From assembly GCF_905171775.1 (NCBI RefSeq), contig NC_053494.1, positions 162,844,101-162,908,100 on the forward strand: DNA of 64,000 nucleotides. The letters run 5' to 3'. This DNA comes from Rana temporaria (taxonomy: Eukaryota; Chordata; Amphibia; Anura; Ranidae). Made by a program: the position numbers and the translations under genes. The notes under the pieces were generated by a model. It was given only the letters and a program-made list of their open reading frames with translations. It had not been told where the DNA came from and did no database searches. Positions 41,516 to 51,623 of the stretch are shown piece after piece. The first letter of the stretch is position 1; every line of letters starts with the position of its first letter.

Positions 41516-42250
41516 TATTCGCACCATAAGACACTCCTCCCCCCCCCCCCAAAAAAAATGAGGGGAAAATATCCCTACGTCTTATGGGGTGAACACTGAC
41601 CAGGCACCGCCCCCCCCCCCCAATCACCGTATCAGAATACCAGTGCTTGGCTTCTCTGTGGAGGAGGGAGGACAGGATGTGAGGCTGATCCTTGCAGGGG
41701 CATACCAAGTGGAAGCGGTCAGCCCTGGGTACCAAAACATGGGGGGGTTTGCACTCTGCACCCTGGTCAGTTGACACCCACAAGATGTGACACCATCCCG
41801 AAAGCGGCAAAAGCCCTGGCTGTGGTGGTGTGTTTTTTTTTTTTTTTTTTTTGTCCTTCCACTGGCAGCTGCTGCAAACTGTCCCCAGTCCTTCCTGAGA
41901 GCCAGCTAGAGGGGGTTGTGCATTGTAATGGCAGTCTGCTGCCTGAGGTGAGCTGGTGATTAGTGGGTGGGAGGTGTGGACTGGCAAGGTATCCACTGCC
42001 TAGTCACCTGAGCTGTTGTGATTGAAGGGGTGTTTGCCCTGCTGCCCTGAGCTGATCTGTGTCCACCACAACCCAGATATAGTGTAGCTGATTTAATAGG
42101 GGTGGTGGTATTGCTGTGTGGCTACCACCCACCTACCTACATTAGTATAATATTAAATATTTTAGTACACAATTTAGTTCAGGATATTTAAAAAAAAAAT
42201 CTTGTTTTCCTCCTCTAAAACCTAGGTGTGTCTTATAGAGTGAAAAATTT
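41516..42250. repeat. Putative MITE with TTCGCACCATAAGAC ends
   Basis: TATTCGCACCATAAGACACT at the left and GGTGTGTCTTATAGAGTG at the right are imperfect inverted ends. It is inserted right at the end of the DIRS-like element. The interior holds poly-C and poly-T tracts; the small frames look random. Confidence 0.5.
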
Positions 42251-42645
42251 GGTAGGTGTTCAAATACTGTGAAAATGGAATTATTTGCAGCTGAACCTGC
42301 ACTCGCTGTGATCCTTCAAATAAAAAAAATGCACTATCATTTTAAACCTAGTCTTAGCCTTGATTCCCACTGGTGTGGCTTTGAAATCGGGCTACTTCGG
42401 TGTGATTTCAAAGCTGCACATCAGTGCAATTTATTCTCCCAATTTCATTGTGGCTTGAGACTTTATTTAACAGAAGTCTATGCGAGTTGCAATGAAATCA
42501 GTAAAAAGTAAAGAAGGAAATCTTTTCAGAATTGCTGTGACATGAAAGGTTTCACCTTTTTTCTGAGAGATTTTGCTAAGCAGTGGTCCATACCCACTGG
42601 ATCTGTAAGTGACCCTACTTAACAGGGAAACCCTAGGTCTACAAC
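42251..42645. other. Spacer with degraded fold-back fragment
   Basis: 42,355-42,500 carries CTTGATTCCCACTGGTGTGG and GGTGTGATTTCAAAGCTGCA, related to the MITE at 4,660-4,985. Nothing else is recognised. Confidence 0.4.
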
Positions 42646-42649
42646 TGAC

Positions 42650-44535
42650 TGAGTGACCACCTTGCTGATAATGGCCGCCTTAATCCCTTTCAGTCTGGAT
42701 TTCGTCCTCCATACTCCACAGAAACTGCTCTGCTAAAACTACCAAATGATTTAACGGCCAAAACTATAGGACACTATTCTGTACTCCTACTCCTCTCTGC
42801 TGCCTTTGATATGGTTGACCACCCCTTCCTCCGCAAAAAAAAACAACTCCATGCCTTTGGTCTACATGACTGTACTCTTAGCTGGTTTTCCTACTTATTG
42901 CACCTTTAGCGTTACTTACACTTCTACCTATTCATCGCCTCTTCCTTTCTCTGTTGGGGGTCGCCCAAGGTTCTGTTCTTGGACCTCTCCTATTTTCAAT
43001 CTACACCTCCTCCCTGGGTCAGTTGATAACCTCTCATGGCTTCCAATACCATCTCTACACTGATACTCAAATCTATTTCTCTGCCCCTCAACTCACTCCT
43101 TCATTCTCCTCACGTATCACTAATTTACTATGAGATATATCAGTTTGGATGTCACACCACTTCCTCAAACGTAATCTATCCAAAACGGAACTTATCATTT
43201 TTCCTCCACCACGTGCCTATTCCCGTGATCTCTCTGTCAAAATCGATGGCACAACTGTAAGCCCATCCCCACATGCTAAGGTCCTAAGTGTAATCCTGGA
43301 CTCAACATTAAGCCCCACGTCCAATCACTGTCCAAATCTTGTTGACTCAACCTTCGCAACATGTCCAAAATACGCCCACTTCTAACCAATGACACAACAA
43401 AGCTCTTAATTCACACCATGGTCATCTATCGCCTTGATTACTGCAACCCCCTCCTCATTGGCTTACCTCTACACAGTGTACCCCCCCCCCCCCTTCAGTC
43501 CATCATGAATGCTGCTGCCAGACTCGTCCACCTTACCAATCGCTCTGTTTCTGCTACTCCTCTCTGTCAATCCCTCCACTGGCTCCCGCTCACCCAACAA
43601 CTTAAAGTGGAGTTCCACCCATAAATATAACATTACATCAGTAGTTTAAAAAAAATGTCAATAGTCCTTTACAAATTTTTTTTTTTTTTTTTTTAGATGC
43701 CTTCAAAGTGTTGTTGCTAGGCAGAATAGTTAATCTTCCCACTTCCTGCACCTAGGTGCTTAATGCTTCCTAACCTACACCGCACAGACTCCTGGGAATG
43801 TAGTGGGTGTAACTTTCCAGGAGTCTGTGCATTCCCCAGTCTCAAAGAATCATGTGACTTGGACAGCACAGGTGCTGAAACCTGATCTGACACTGCTTGT
43901 GCAGCACTGAGCATGTGCGAGATTTGCAAGGCTGAAATCCAGGAAGTCATACAGTCTGGCTTCATGATGCACACACTTAAGATGGCCCCAGTTAATTTCT
44001 ATTTTATAAAGTGTCTAAATGCTGTAACAACCTAACAAAACGGATCTTAGTTTACAGACTAACTTTACTAGAATACATTAAGCTTGTGTATTACAGGGGT
44101 ATTTATATTTAAAAAGTGAAATTGTGGCCGGAACTCCGCTTTAAATTAAAAATACTAACTACTTATAAAGCCATCATCAACTCCTCCCACACTCGCCTCC
44201 AGGACTTTTCCAGAGCCTCTCCAATCCTATGGAACTCCTAATCCCGATCTGTCCGATTATCTCCATCTCTATTAGCTTTTAGACTATCCCTTAAAACCCT
44301 CTTCAGAGAAGCCTATCCCTCCCACCCCTAACAACTGTATTTTCATTTTCTCCATCTGATCATTTCCCCACAACTGTTACCTTTTTGTTCCCTTCTAGAT
44401 TGTAAGCTCTAATGAGCAGGGCCCTCTGATTCCTCCTGTATTGAATTGTATTGTAACTGTACTGTTTGTCTCATGTTGTAAATCACTGCACAAACTGTTG
44501 GTGCTATATAAATCCTGTACATTATTAATAATAAT
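42650..44535 (+). pseudogene. L2-like LINE, 5'-truncated, interrupted
   Basis: Encodes in several frames FQSGFRPPYSTETALLKL, SVLLLLSAAFDMVDH, a degraded GSPKVLFLDLS block (normally QGSVLGPLLF), then SKTELIIFPP, KVLSVILDSTLS and VIYRLDYCNPLLIGLP, the usual RT-domain order of L2 elements, followed by SLHWLPLTQQLK. A TTAA element (43,606-44,140) splits it. After that come WNS-type and 3' UTR sequence and the tail GGTGCTATATAAATCCTGTA then (AAT)n at about 44,520-44,535. Many stops and frameshifts; inactive. Confidence 0.85.
43606..44140. mobile_element. TTAA-flanked element inside the LINE
   Basis: TTAA|AGTGGAGTTCCACCC at the left (TTAA 43,602-43,605) and GGAACTCCGCT|TTAA at the right (44,141-44,144). 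An inverted copy of 37,334-37,838. LINE sequence resumes immediately after the right TTAA. Confidence 0.88.
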
Positions 44536-45365
44536 GGGCCAATAGAGAGCATCATCAAATTCTAGGATTCTACAGCCCAACATGAAGAATTTGTTTTAAA
44601 ATTCTGTACCCACTTGTAAGCCTCAAAAAAGGTATTCTGGAAAAATACTCCCTGGCATAGCCCCAGTACATGGGAGAATTTTTTTCCAGGAGTTCTGCTT
44701 TAACTTTGGCCTATTCTGGAAGTGACTTTTAATCTGTTACCTGTGGCAGATGTTGTTAATTCCTTCAAAAAGGAGTCTCTACCTTGGCAGTGGATATTTT
44801 CCTTTAGTGATGGGCTGCTGGAAGCATCTAGGCTTGTGTCTCCTATGGATCGCTTAATGCGACCCCATCCCCTCGTTCTTACACACAGAAGCGAACGGAT
44901 ACGCAAATATGTAAACCGCATTCAAACCACACATGTGAGGTATCGCTGCGATCATTAGAGCGAGAGCAATCATTTTAGCACTAGATCTCCTCTGTAACTG
45001 TAAACTGAATGTGTCACCTATGGAGATTTTTAAGTACTGTAGTTTGCTTCCATTTCAGGAGTGTGCGCAAATTTTAAAGCGTAACATGTTTGGTATCTAT
45101 TTACTCAGCGTAGCATTATCTTTTATATTTTCCCAACATAAATGGGTTATCTATTGTTTTCTTGCATTAAAATTCATCAAAACGGAGGTCCACACAAATT
45201 CATAACTTAATTCTATCCCCTTCAGTTCATTGCATAGATGTTCAAATTACGCAAGAATAATTTTTTGGCGCTTGCAAATTTTATAGTGTTACTTCCTGTG
45301 TATCACTCCCGCGGAAGTAGACGTGTATAGAGCTTTTCCCCCGGCGCCGCACTGACTCCTGGGAG
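44536..45365. other. Spacer, probable old repeat around 44,820-45,250
   Basis: A block with CGCTGCGATCATTAGAGCGA and AACATGTTTGGTATCTATTT looks like a dispersed repeat but has no visible ends. No gene. Confidence 0.35.
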
Positions 45366-45369
45366 CTAA

Positions 45370-45857
45370 AGGGGTTGTAAAGGTACAATTTTTTTTCCCT
45401 AAATAGCTTCCTTTACCTAAGTGCAGTCCTTCTTCACTTACCTCATCCTTCGATTTTGCTTTTAAATGTCCTTATTTCTTCTGAGAAATCCTCACTTCCT
45501 GTTCTTCTGTCTGTAACTCCACACAGTAATGCAAGGCTTTCTCCCTGGTGTGGAGTGTTCCCTCCCTTGGACTACAGGAGAGTCAGGATGCCCACTAACA
45601 CACGGCTCCTTTCTCTATCTGCAACTTAGCGTCCTGACTCTCCTGTAGTCCAAGGGAGGGGGCAAGCACGACACTCCACACCAGGGAGAAAGCCTTGCAT
45701 TACTGTGTGGAGTTACAGACAGAAGAACAGGAAGTGAGGATTTCTCAGAAGAAATAAGGACATTTAAAAGCAAAATGGAATGATGAGGTAAGTGAAGGAG
45801 GACTGCACTAAGGTAAAGAAAGCTATTTAGGAAAATAAATTGTACCTTTACAACCCC
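45370..45857. mobile_element. TTAA-type fold-back element, near-perfect palindrome
   Basis: GGGGTTGTAAAGGTACAATT at the left is inverted as AATTGTACCTTTACAACCCC at the right, and the inner arms remain paired through TCCTCACTTCCTGTTCTTCT / AGAAGAACAGGAAGTGAGGA, TCTCCCTGGTGTGGAGTG and TTGGACTACAGGAGAGTCAG. Only about 40 bp near 45,595-45,630 are unpaired. The left target is CTAA, a one-base drift from TTAA; the right TTAA (45,858-45,861) is shared with the next element. Confidence 0.85.
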
Positions 45858-45861
45858 TTAA

Positions 45862-47059
45862 CCACTTCCCGCCCGGCCTATGGCCGATTTACGTCCGGGA
45901 AGTGGTTATGAAATCCTGACAGGACGTTCTAGAACGTCCTGCAGGATTTCATGCCGCGCGCGCCTGTGGGGGCGCGCATCGCGGCGATCGGTGATGCGGG
46001 GTGTCAGTCTGACACCCTGCATCTCCGATCTCGGTAAAGAGCCTCCGGCGGAGACTCTTTACCACGTGATCAGCCGTGTCCAACCACGGCTGATCACGAT
46101 GTAAACAGGAAGAGCCGCCGATGGCTCTTCCTCACTCGCGTCTGACAGACGCGAGTAGAGGATAGCCGATCGGCGGCTCTCCTGACAGGGGGGGTTCGCG
46201 CTGATTGTTTATCAGCGCAGCCCCCCCTCGGATCGCCACACTGGACCACCAGGGATGCCCACCCTGGAGCACCAGGGTGGGCAAAAAAAAAAAAAAAGCC
46301 AGAAAAAAAAAAAAGTCAAAAAAATAAATAAAAAAAAAAACATAAAGAAAAAAGATGCCAGTCAGTGCCCACAAATGGGCACTGACTGGCAACAATCAGT
46401 GCTGCCACCCCAGTGTCCATCAGCGCCACCCCAGTGTCCATCAGTGCCACCCCACAGTGCCCATCCATGCCCAGTGCCCACCTAGCAGTGCCCATCTGTG
46501 CCACCCATAAGTATCCATCAGTGCCGCCCATGAGTGCCCATCTGTGCCGCCCATGAGTGCCCAGTGCCGCCCATGAGTGCCCATCAGTGCCGCTTATGTG
46601 TGCCCATCAGTGCCGCCTATGTGTGCCCATCAGTGCCGCCTATGTGTGCCCATCAGTGTCGCATACCAGCGCCGCCAATCAGTGCCACCTCATCTGTGCC
46701 CGTCAGTACTACCTCATCGATGTCCATCAGTGCCATCTCATCGGTGCCCATTAGTGCCGCCATATCAGTGCCCGTAATTGAAAGAGAAAACTTATTTACA
46801 AAAAAATTAACAGAAAAAAATAAAAACTTAATTTTTTTTCCAAATTTTCAGCCTTTTTTTAGTTGTTGCGCAAAAAAAAAAATCGCAGAGGTGATCAAAT
46901 ACCACCAAAAGAAAGCTCTATTTGTGGGGAAAAAAGGACGCCAATTTTGTTTGGGTACAGTGTAGCATGACCGCGCAATTGCCATTCAAAGTGCGACAGT
47001 GCTGAAAGCTGAAAATTGGCTTGGGCGGGAAGCTGCGTAAGTACCTGGTATGGAAGTGG
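45862..47059 (-). mobile_element. TTAA-flanked family A element with minisatellite
   Basis: CCACTTCCCGCCCGGCC follows TTAA and GGTATGGAAGTGG precedes TTAA (47,060-47,063). The GC-rich end comes first, so it is inverted relative to 59,422. A terminal hairpin (GTCCGGGAAGTGG region) and several palindromic steps (TGATCACG, GACGCGAGT) lie at 45,868-46,200. The family core GTGATCAAATACCACCAAAA is at about 46,890. Confidence 0.8.
46390..46780. repeat. 23-bp minisatellite in family A element
   Basis: The phrase CCCATCAGTGCCGCCTATGT recurs at 23-bp spacing (about 46,580, 46,603, 46,626, 46,649), with more diverged units (CCCATCTGTGCCACC, CATCAGTGCCATCTCAT) on both sides. The Cys/Pro/Ser reading frames here are by-products. 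Confidence 0.8.
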
Positions 47060-47063
47060 TTAA

Positions 47064-47531
47064 AGGAGCTGTAAAGGAAAACAATGTTTCACCTTAATGC
47101 AATCTATGCATTAAGGTGAAAAAAGATCTGATGACGCCGCCCCCCCCGAGCCCCTGTTTTACTTACCTGACCCCTCGAAAGTCCCGCGCTCGGTCCCGAG
47201 ATCCTCTTCGCCACTCAGCCTGGCCGCTGATTGGCTAGAGCGGATGGACTGAGAGCAGCGCAGCCATTGGGTAGCACTGCTGTCAATCACATCCAGTGAC
47301 GTGGCGCGCCGAGGGGCAGGGCCGAGTGATACAGTGAGTGGCTATGGCCGCTCGCTGTATCACAGGAGCGCGCCCGCAAGGACTCATCAACATGCAAGCT
47401 CTCTCGCATGAATGTGATGAGTTCTTGGGGGGAGGACCAGAGACAGCCGCCGAGGGACCCCAGAAGACGTGGATCGGGGCCACTCTGTGCAAAACGAACT
47501 GTACAGTGGAGGTAAGTATAACATTGACCCT
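47064..47531. mobile_element. TTAA-flanked AGGAGCTGTAAAGG element
   Basis: Shares the TTAA at 47,060-47,063 with family A on its left and ends before TTAA at 47,532-47,535. An internal inverted pair, CACCTTAATGCA / TGCATTAAGGTG, sits at 47,089-47,120. Related to 39,071-39,492. Confidence 0.75.
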
Positions 47532-47581
47532 TTAAGTGTCATGCTTCCCAAGAGTCAGTGCGGAACGCTGCGTTTTGTTTT

Positions 47582-47639
47582 GGTTGCCATCACAACGGGG
47601 CGGGAACTTCTGACGCCACCACCCGTTGTGATGGCAACC
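47582..47639. repeat. Perfect short hairpin
   Basis: GGTTGCCATCACAACGGG and CCCGTTGTGATGGCAACC are an exact 18-bp inverted pair separated by about 22 bp. Likely the core of a tiny MITE; no ends beyond it are clear. Confidence 0.7.
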
Positions 47640-48355
47640 TGGAAGTTTACACCCTGCTTGCCGTAAACACTGAGAATGCATGTGAACGAGCTGCGAATGC
47701 TGGAAATCAGTGCTTGTGGGCTGCACATGCCCACAAGCAAAATGGAAACGGCCATCGTCACATTTTATAAGTTCTTCTTAGGTACGATGCTATATTACAC
47801 CAAAACAGTGAGTATTCTTTTATGATGGGGAATGACTGAAAAAATAAAAAATTGAATGGTCGTCGGACCACTGCTTTTTTTCAAAAAAATTAGGTTTGAA
47901 AAAGTGCAGTGCAAATATCGGGTGACAAAAAATTGCAACTACTGCCATTTTGTTCCCTAGGGTCTCTGGTAAAAAAAAAAAAAATATATATATATATATG
48001 TATATTTATTTAAAAAAACACACACTATAATGTTTGGGGATTTATGAGCAATTTTCTAGCAAAAAAAATAAATGGTGATTTTTCCATGTAGGAGAGGAAA
48101 GCCAGAATATGCTTGGGCTGGAAGAAGCACAATGGAAAGCTATAGACTGTATGTGATCATTTGAAGCATAGAGCGTTGTCCAATCACCACATTTTCCATT
48201 TAGCGGAGAAATATTACGGATCGCTCATCACCTTTCTGTATAGGATTCAGAATGACAGGAAGAATCTGATTGGCTGCTATGGACACCAACAACGTTCCTT
48301 CCTCGGGCTCATTCAGGTATAACAATACCAGCCACGTAATCCGACCACCCTACAC
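47640..48355. other. No recognised feature
   Basis: AT-rich with a (TA)n run at about 47,984-47,999. No gene or repeat that I can support. Confidence 0.5.
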
Positions 48356-48712
48356 CCGATGACGTTGGTCAGTGGGCAGAGAAAGTCTCCAGAAAGGCGG
48401 TGTTACCTCTGAAGTCCCACCCACCTGAGCGCCGTCGCCGCCATTGCCACTCCTGGCAGTCCCGTAGCCGTTCCGATGACGTCACCCCCTTTGCCAGCAC
48501 TCACCCACAGCGGGAGCTGCGGACTGCAAACAGATTCCGCCCGCCCAGCTGTCAAGCGAGATATCGCGATATTCTGACAGGAGCTGGTGGGATTTGGCCT
48601 TGAGCAAGGTTCAGCCCTTGTGGGGGGTAAGTTTGTAAACACGGAGGGTGCAGAGCGGCGGTAGAACGGGGACTGGCATGCCTGCTGCCCTCTAACATGG
48701 CGGAACGGGCAC
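48356..48712 (+). promoter_or_regulatory. CpG-rich promoter and non-coding exon 1 candidate (atf2?)
   Basis: Locally CpG-rich sequence (GAGCGCCGTCGCCGCCATTG) holds a perfect CRE, TGACGTCA, at 48,477-48,484, a half-like TGACGTT at about 48,359, and AACATGGCGG (48,694-48,703), close to the YY1 core found just downstream of many start sites. Possible splice donors are GGGG|GTAAGT near 48,628 and GGCAG|GTAGGA near 48,777. In human, ATF2 follows ATP5MC3 in the same direction and begins with non-coding sequence, so this could be atf2 exon 1; that is inference from gene order. No coding exon of any neighbour is seen in the rest of the window. Confidence 0.4.
48477..48484. promoter_or_regulatory. Consensus CRE (TGACGTCA)
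   Basis: Exact palindromic cAMP-response element in the CpG-rich block. CREB/ATF-family proteins bind it; if the gene is atf2, self-regulation is conceivable, but that is inference. Confidence 0.6.
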
Positions 48713-48784
48713 TACCATTGTCAGGCTGGAGCTGCTGAAGGACCTGCAAGGACAGCAGTCCCCATTCCTCAGGCAGGTAGGATG

Positions 48785-49335
48785 GATGGAGGGGAAGGGA
48801 AGGTGCTGCTCTTGTCTGTCTGTCTGTCATGTCTGGTTACCAAGGCAGCAGCATCCGGAGCCCCCTGGACCACACACTCCACTGACACCCATAGCAACCC
48901 TTGTCTGTCTGTCTGTCTCTAGAATGTTCCCTGACAGACACACACCTGCAGCTGTCAGCAATGAAGGAGCTCAGCATCCTATACATCATGTCCTCCTCAT
49001 TCCCAGACCTTTGTAGCAGGAAAGACTGGAGGAGGGCGAATGCGTGGCCAATGTTCTGCGTATGCGTCCTGGTGTTCTGTGCAAAGAGATGTCAGCTACA
49101 CTCCGCGCTGACGCACTGCGATTATTTACCAAACCAGGCGCTCCGGAGCGTTATCGCTTTGTGCCATGCCAGCTGGCGTCCGGTGTTCATGTTTACATTG
49201 TAGACCCCAGCTGGATGACGGCTCCCATTATAAACAATGGCCCATCATTCTCACCTTTATGCATCTTAGTGCTACTGCTGATCTCCTGCAGATTATTTCA
49301 GCTGCTTCCTGTCTACATGTGTGTATTCCACACCA
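48785..49335. other. Sequence after the promoter candidate, nothing recognised
   Basis: Two short CTTGTCTGTCTGTCTGTC microsatellites (about 48,812 and 48,899) and otherwise unique-looking DNA. The 100-residue frames here do not resemble known proteins. Confidence 0.45.
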
Positions 49336-49339
49336 TTAA

Positions 49340-50551
49340 AGTGGTTGTAAACCTCATGAAAATATAAACAAAGCATATCCCTCTATAATGTGTAATTGGT
49401 CTCTAGTAAGAGCACTAAGTGTCATTTCTGTCTGTTGCTTCGTTCCTCTGCATGGATCACTTCTGACAAGTGTTCCTGACAACAAGAGAAAAATGGTGAC
49501 AGAGGAGGGGGCTCCATCTGATTGACAGCCTCAGCTCTGTTACTGTGTGAAAGGGGGGGGGTTGGTGTCCCTTACCTTCTCTTCAACCTGCCCCCAGAGC
49601 TCTCTTCACTGAGCTCTGCAGAGTGTAACTTTGACTCTCTGCCCCCTTTTTTCTGAACTCTCAGACAAGCTATAAATTCTGGAGATTGGGTCAGTGCAGT
49701 TTTTTTTTTACAGCTTCAAAAACACGTGGAAAGTAGGTTATATGGTTTCTAAGGATGAGCTCCAGCGTGTTCGCATGGTACACGTGCAGAGCCCGCCAGG
49801 AAGTCTGCACGGCACTGCGCTAATCACAGCTAGGGAGACATTGTCCCAATGCTTGGCTGCAGAGATCGGGAAATGTCTCCCTGGCTGTGATTAGCGCAGC
49901 ACCGTGCAGACTTCCTCGCGGGCTCTGCACGTGTACCATGCGCACACGCTGGAGCTCATCCTTAATGGTATCCAATGGCATAGTTCACACCAGTGCAGTT
50001 GTTTCCATGGCGAAAAAATGCAGCAGAAATGCAGCAGAATTCACTGGAACACATGAAAAACACATAGAAAATTCATTGGACCCCAGGACAGTGGGAAAAA
50101 AGCATCCAGAAATGCATCAAAAACTCACCACTTAAATGCATCTGGAACGAATCTGGAGTGCGTTTTGTGGCGTAAATCAGCCCGAAAAGAAGAAAAAAAA
50201 ATCAAAAGCGCACTGGAACGTGTTAAAAAAAGCGCATGCAAAAACGCATCTGGAGCAAATCTGGAGTGTGTTTTTGTGGTGTGAACCAGCCCAAAAATAA
50301 AAGAAATAAAAAAATAACATCTGGAATGCATCAAAAACCCACTGGAATGTGCCAAAAACGCACATGCAGAAACGCATCCGTTTGGAATCTGGAGTGCATT
50401 TTTGTGGTGTGAACCTGCCCTTTGAACGGATAAAGAGAAGAGAATACTGCAGATAAACAGGTATAACTTATGTAGGGGGATTTGTTTTGTCTGTGTATCA
50501 CCTGAGGCGGTTCACCTCACTGGGTGTATGTGGTGAAGGTTTACATCCACT
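49340..50551. mobile_element. TTAA-flanked AGTGGTTGTAAACC element, composite
   Basis: TTAA|AGTGGTTGTAAACCTCATG at the left and GGTTTACATCCACT|TTAA (50,552-50,555) at the right. The left part (ACAAAGCATATCCCTCTATA onward) recurs at 56,200-56,640. It contains a fold-back (49,752-49,966) and a run of diverged repeats of AAAACGCATCTGGAG / TTTTTGTGGTGTGAACC (about 50,080-50,420). Confidence 0.65.
49752..49966. repeat. Near-perfect fold-back
   Basis: AGGATGAGCTCCAGCGTG at the left is inverted as CACGCTGGAGCTCATCCT at the right, and pairing continues through GTACACGTGCAGAGCCCGC and GTCTGCACGGCACTGCGCTA towards a loop near 49,845. Non-coding hairpin inserted in the element above. Confidence 0.85.
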
Positions 50552-51015
50552 TTAAGACAGTGAAAATGGTGGATGGTCCCTGCGCATTTTGGGCTGAATT
50601 CGGACCTGAAACGGACCAAAAGACGCACATCGTTTTTGTGCAAAATGCACCCGACCCGCTGCGGAGATATGGGAACTGTCTCCATAGAGAGCCGGTCAAA
50701 ATTTCTCACTATTGCAAATTGGATGTGGCATCCTGCATCCAATTCGCAATGGTGTAAACCCAGGCCTAAAGTGGAATTTCACCCCAAAGGGGTCACATGT
50801 CCCAGGAAGCTGCGGGATCATTCAGATATCATTTAATGAGCAGCCGGCTGTGAAGCCGCACGCTGTCACAACCAGCTGCCCACAGTTAGTATGCCCAGTG
50901 AGGAAAGTGCTGGATTGTGGGACAGATAGTGTCTGTGTATTAAAAGTCAGACACTACAGTTTTTGTAGCTGCTAACTTCGTTTTTCAAAAGATGACTGAA
51001 GAACCGCTTTAAGGA
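50552..51015. other. Repeat fragments, unresolved
   Basis: Short dispersed-repeat pieces (for example TTGCAAATTGGATGTGGCAT / ATCCAATTCGCAATGG, inverted in part) without clear ends. No gene. Confidence 0.4.
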
Positions 51016-51035
51016 CAAAACATGTATTCGCCTGC

Positions 51036-51080
51036 AAGCGGAGACACTTCGGGGCCGCTGAGGGCTTCATCAGACAACTG
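51036..51080 (-). ncRNA. Hammerhead-ribozyme-like motif
   Basis: On the minus strand an exact CTGATGA core (51,067-51,073) is followed by a GCC-CTCAGC-GGC hairpin, CCCGAA and GTGTC. Order and spacing recall a type I hammerhead, but GAAA is reduced to GAAG and the outer helix is weak. A Penelope-like remnant is the likely source. Confidence 0.35.
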
Positions 51081-51099
51081 ATGTCACTGCTGTGTGGGG

Positions 51100-51619
51100 G
51101 AAATCGTCCTGAAAGGTGGAGAATAAATGCCCTATCCTTAAAGTGGAACTAAACCTTCCTATTGTTTTCAGCCAAGGAAGCTGCTGTCTTGGCCTCCGTT
51201 TGATCTGCAACTGCCGTGATCCTGCACATGTGATCAGTTATGATTCCAGTCATTTGATGGTTTGACAGTTTGGTCAAGAACACAACTAATATGACAGTTA
51301 GGTGACCTACTAATCATTCCATGGCTTGACAGTTATCATTCTCTTCATGCCTTAAATGGAACGGTTTTGGCAAACGGTTATGATTATATCACAGAATATG
51401 ATTGTACTTTTCAAAAGCAGAACTAAACTCTTCTATCTTTTTACATACAAGGAAGTTGTCATCTTAACTTCAGTTTGATCTGCAACTGTCATGGTGCTGC
51501 ATATGTGATCAGTCTTTAGATGGGTTGACAGTTTGGCTAAGATCATAAGCAATGTGACAGCGATTACAGCAAAGTAATTTGTTTTTTTAAATTGTTTAAT
51601 TGATGGGTTCAGTCCTTCT
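51100..51619. repeat. Diverged repeat (AAAGTGGAACTAAACC type)
   Basis: Phrases such as GTTTGATCTGCAACTG recur at about 51,200 and 51,473 and again at 53,275, along with GATTGACAGTTTGG-like text, so this is a tandem or dispersed repeat in two diverged copies. Non-coding. Confidence 0.5.
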
Positions 51620-51623
51620 TTAA

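Noticed and set aside
41521..41640. Poly-C/poly-G tracts as G-quadruplex regulators
   Set aside because: They lie in mobile-element debris with no gene nearby to regulate.
46577..46777. Cys/Pro-rich frames (CPSVPPMCAHQC-like)
   Set aside because: Product of the 23-bp minisatellite, not a metal-binding protein.
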